A stretch of 64,000 nt of DNA from Diadema setosum (Eukaryota > Echinodermata > Echinoidea > Diadematoida > Diadematidae), in the NCBI GenBank assembly GCA_033980235.1, contig CM067075.1, forward strand, positions 20,162,844-20,226,843, read 5' to 3'. The notes beneath the pieces are model-generated. The model was not told where the DNA came from and searched no databases. It saw only the letters and a program-made list of their open reading frames with translations. This document shows, piece by piece, positions 62,764 through 64,000 of the stretch; position 1 is the first letter of the stretch, and each line of letters begins with the position of its first letter. A program made the translations under genes and the position numbers.

Positions 62764-62948
62764 CAGTGCACTCCGTAATAACGAACACAATTATAATGAA
62801 ATTCTGAATACAACGAATTAAAATTTCAGGACACAACATTATCGGCTCCGTGTACTTTTATTATTTATTTGTTTGGTTATAACAAAATTTGGATATAACG
62901 AAAGAAAAATTCCGGTCCCGAGGACTTCATTATGACGGGAATCCACTG
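62764..62948. mobile_element. Pogo/Tigger-like MITE, copy 3
   Basis: 185 bp with TA on both sides (62762-62763, 62949-62950). CAGTGCACTCCGTAATAACG left, GACGGGAATCCACTG right; several ATAACGAA motifs inside. Same family as the copy at 63592. Confidence 0.85.
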
Positions 62949-63079
62949 TAGTATGTTTTAGATGATATTGTTCTACCTTTTTCCTGTTTTGAAATTCTGT
63001 AGCAAAATAATATATGAGAAATAAGTGCATTTGAGTGTAAAATTAAGGAACAAATAATCACCAAACTACTGTCACCAAT

Positions 63080-63455
63080 ACTGCCCATCTTCAACTCTTA
63101 CCCGGACCTCACACTAAGACACGCTACGGAGAACACTCATTCGCGGTTATTGCACCCAAGCTTTGGAACAATCTACCCATTCATACGACAAGCCCCATCA
63201 GTAGAATCATTTCTTAAAACTCATCTTTTCCCACATTGATTTCTTCCCGAAGTTAATGTGCTGAGTGTAATTCAATTATTGTATACATGTGTTTAATTAC
63301 TGGTACACATTGATTTATGTCCTGTTATTCTTACTTGTGTTTGGACCTGTCTGTTTTGCCTCAGTTTTCATCTTTCCTTTCGTCTTTTCCCTGTGTGCTT
63401 AGAAACATTGTATTAAGCGCATTACAAATGTAATGTATTATTATTATTATTATTA
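63080..63455 (+). mobile_element. 5'-truncated L2/CR1-like LINE, 3' end copy 2
   Basis: Reads TRYGEHSFAVIAPKLWNNLP in one frame and, after a frameshift near 63200, VESFLKTHLFPH and stop: the same C-terminal tail as 22083-22458. It ends AAGCGCATTACAAATG plus an ATT-repeat tail. A degraded copy. Confidence 0.72.
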
Positions 63456-63591
63456 ACATGATGAAATTAGACCATAAAAACAAAAGATCCAGTGGTTCAA
63501 GCACTCTCTAGAGTTTCACAAGTTTGCTTTCTACACATTTATCTTTACCAACAATCTCAGGGAAGCTTTGACTCAAACTGGAAAAGTGTTA

Positions 63592-63781
63592 CAGTGCACT
63601 CCCGTTATAACGAACAAGGTTATAAATAACGAAATTCCGGTTACAACGAAGTAAAAATTCAGGCTGCAACATTATCAACTCTATGTATTTTCATTGTTTA
63701 TTTGTTCGGTAACAATGAAATTTCAATATAACAAAAGAAAACTGCCTGTCCTGAGGACTTCGCTATAACGGGAGTCCACTG
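63592..63781. mobile_element. Pogo/Tigger-like MITE, copy 4
   Basis: 190 bp with TA on both sides (63590-63591, 63782-63783). CAGTGCACTCCCGTTATAAC left, GCTATAACGGGAGTCCACTG right. Better kept than copy 3. Confidence 0.87.
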
Positions 63782-64000
63782 TAATATACTTACTAGGATC
63801 TCTACTTTGACATTCATCAAACACAGCTCTACAATTCAGATACATGATGATGACATTTTGAACCAAAACTAACAGGATGTGGGCTGAGGATCATAACCAC
63901 TGAAGGACTGGTATCTACCAGCAGGAAAAAAACAAGAATGCGGGTTGCTTGAGTGTGATTTGATTGCAAGCCCTGTGCAACTACCCCCATGCAACTACCC

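Larger units (their letters stand above)
48357..64000. other. Long non-coding region after AQP11
   Basis: No supportable exon on either strand. The first plus-strand AATAAA well placed for a long AQP11 3' UTR is 49971-49976; another is 59535-59540. It contains four pogo-like MITEs, an L2/CR1-like LINE end, a GCTACAAGAACTA-type minisatellite (54488-54637) and G-, A- and T-runs. Some stretches of higher complexity (50860-51020, 53140-53275, 55020-55215) read like conserved regulatory DNA, which cannot be judged without comparison. Confidence 0.4.

Overview
The window is animal nuclear DNA: AT-rich, intron-containing genes with GT-AG junctions, long non-coding spacers, many short inverted-repeat transposons and LINE fragments, homopolymer and microsatellite runs, and one 200-N assembly gap. 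Gene content and repeat style suggest a marine invertebrate deuterostome, most likely an echinoderm. That is inference; no species-specific marker was recognised.

Four protein-coding genes could be rebuilt. (1) Minus strand, 1813-15523: a complete 11-exon gene for the 26S proteasome ATPase Rpt6 (PSMC5), 404 residues, every junction in phase. (2) Plus strand, 19358-20500: an intronless class A (rhodopsin-like) GPCR of 380 residues with a TATA box upstream and AATAAA downstream. (3) Plus strand, 26877-31618: a GH3-domain protein (GHDC-like) of six exons, plus one possible 150-bp in-phase cassette exon. (4) Plus strand, 35792-48181: an aquaporin-11-type superaquaporin of three exons, 277 residues, with introns of 7.2 and 4.4 kb full of transposons. 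The four genes have no evident functional link and look like ordinary neighbours. 48.4-64 kb has no gene I can support.

The most interesting material is mobile DNA. Intron 4 of the proteasome gene holds a nearly intact 3.26-kb RTE-like LINE flanked by a perfect 13-bp target-site duplication. Its endonuclease and reverse transcriptase frames are separated by one frameshift. The first base after the duplication starts a nested set of helices matching the HDV-like self-cleaving ribozyme fold (7-bp P1, 8-bp P2, 3-bp P3). A 166-bp hAT-like MITE landed on the stop codon of the aquaporin gene, duplicating ACTAATG so that the stop survived. The aquaporin introns contain a nested pair of elements (one with a Helentron/HINE-like layout of hairpins and six tandem cores), an element with four GTAACGTTAC boxes, and an element built from AACCTCGAGGTT palindromes. 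Smaller MITE families recur: three copies of a 90-100-bp hairpin element, four pogo-like copies with TA duplications, and a back-to-back cluster at 32.8-33.3 kb.

No CRISPR array, tRNA, rRNA or prokaryotic-style operon was seen.
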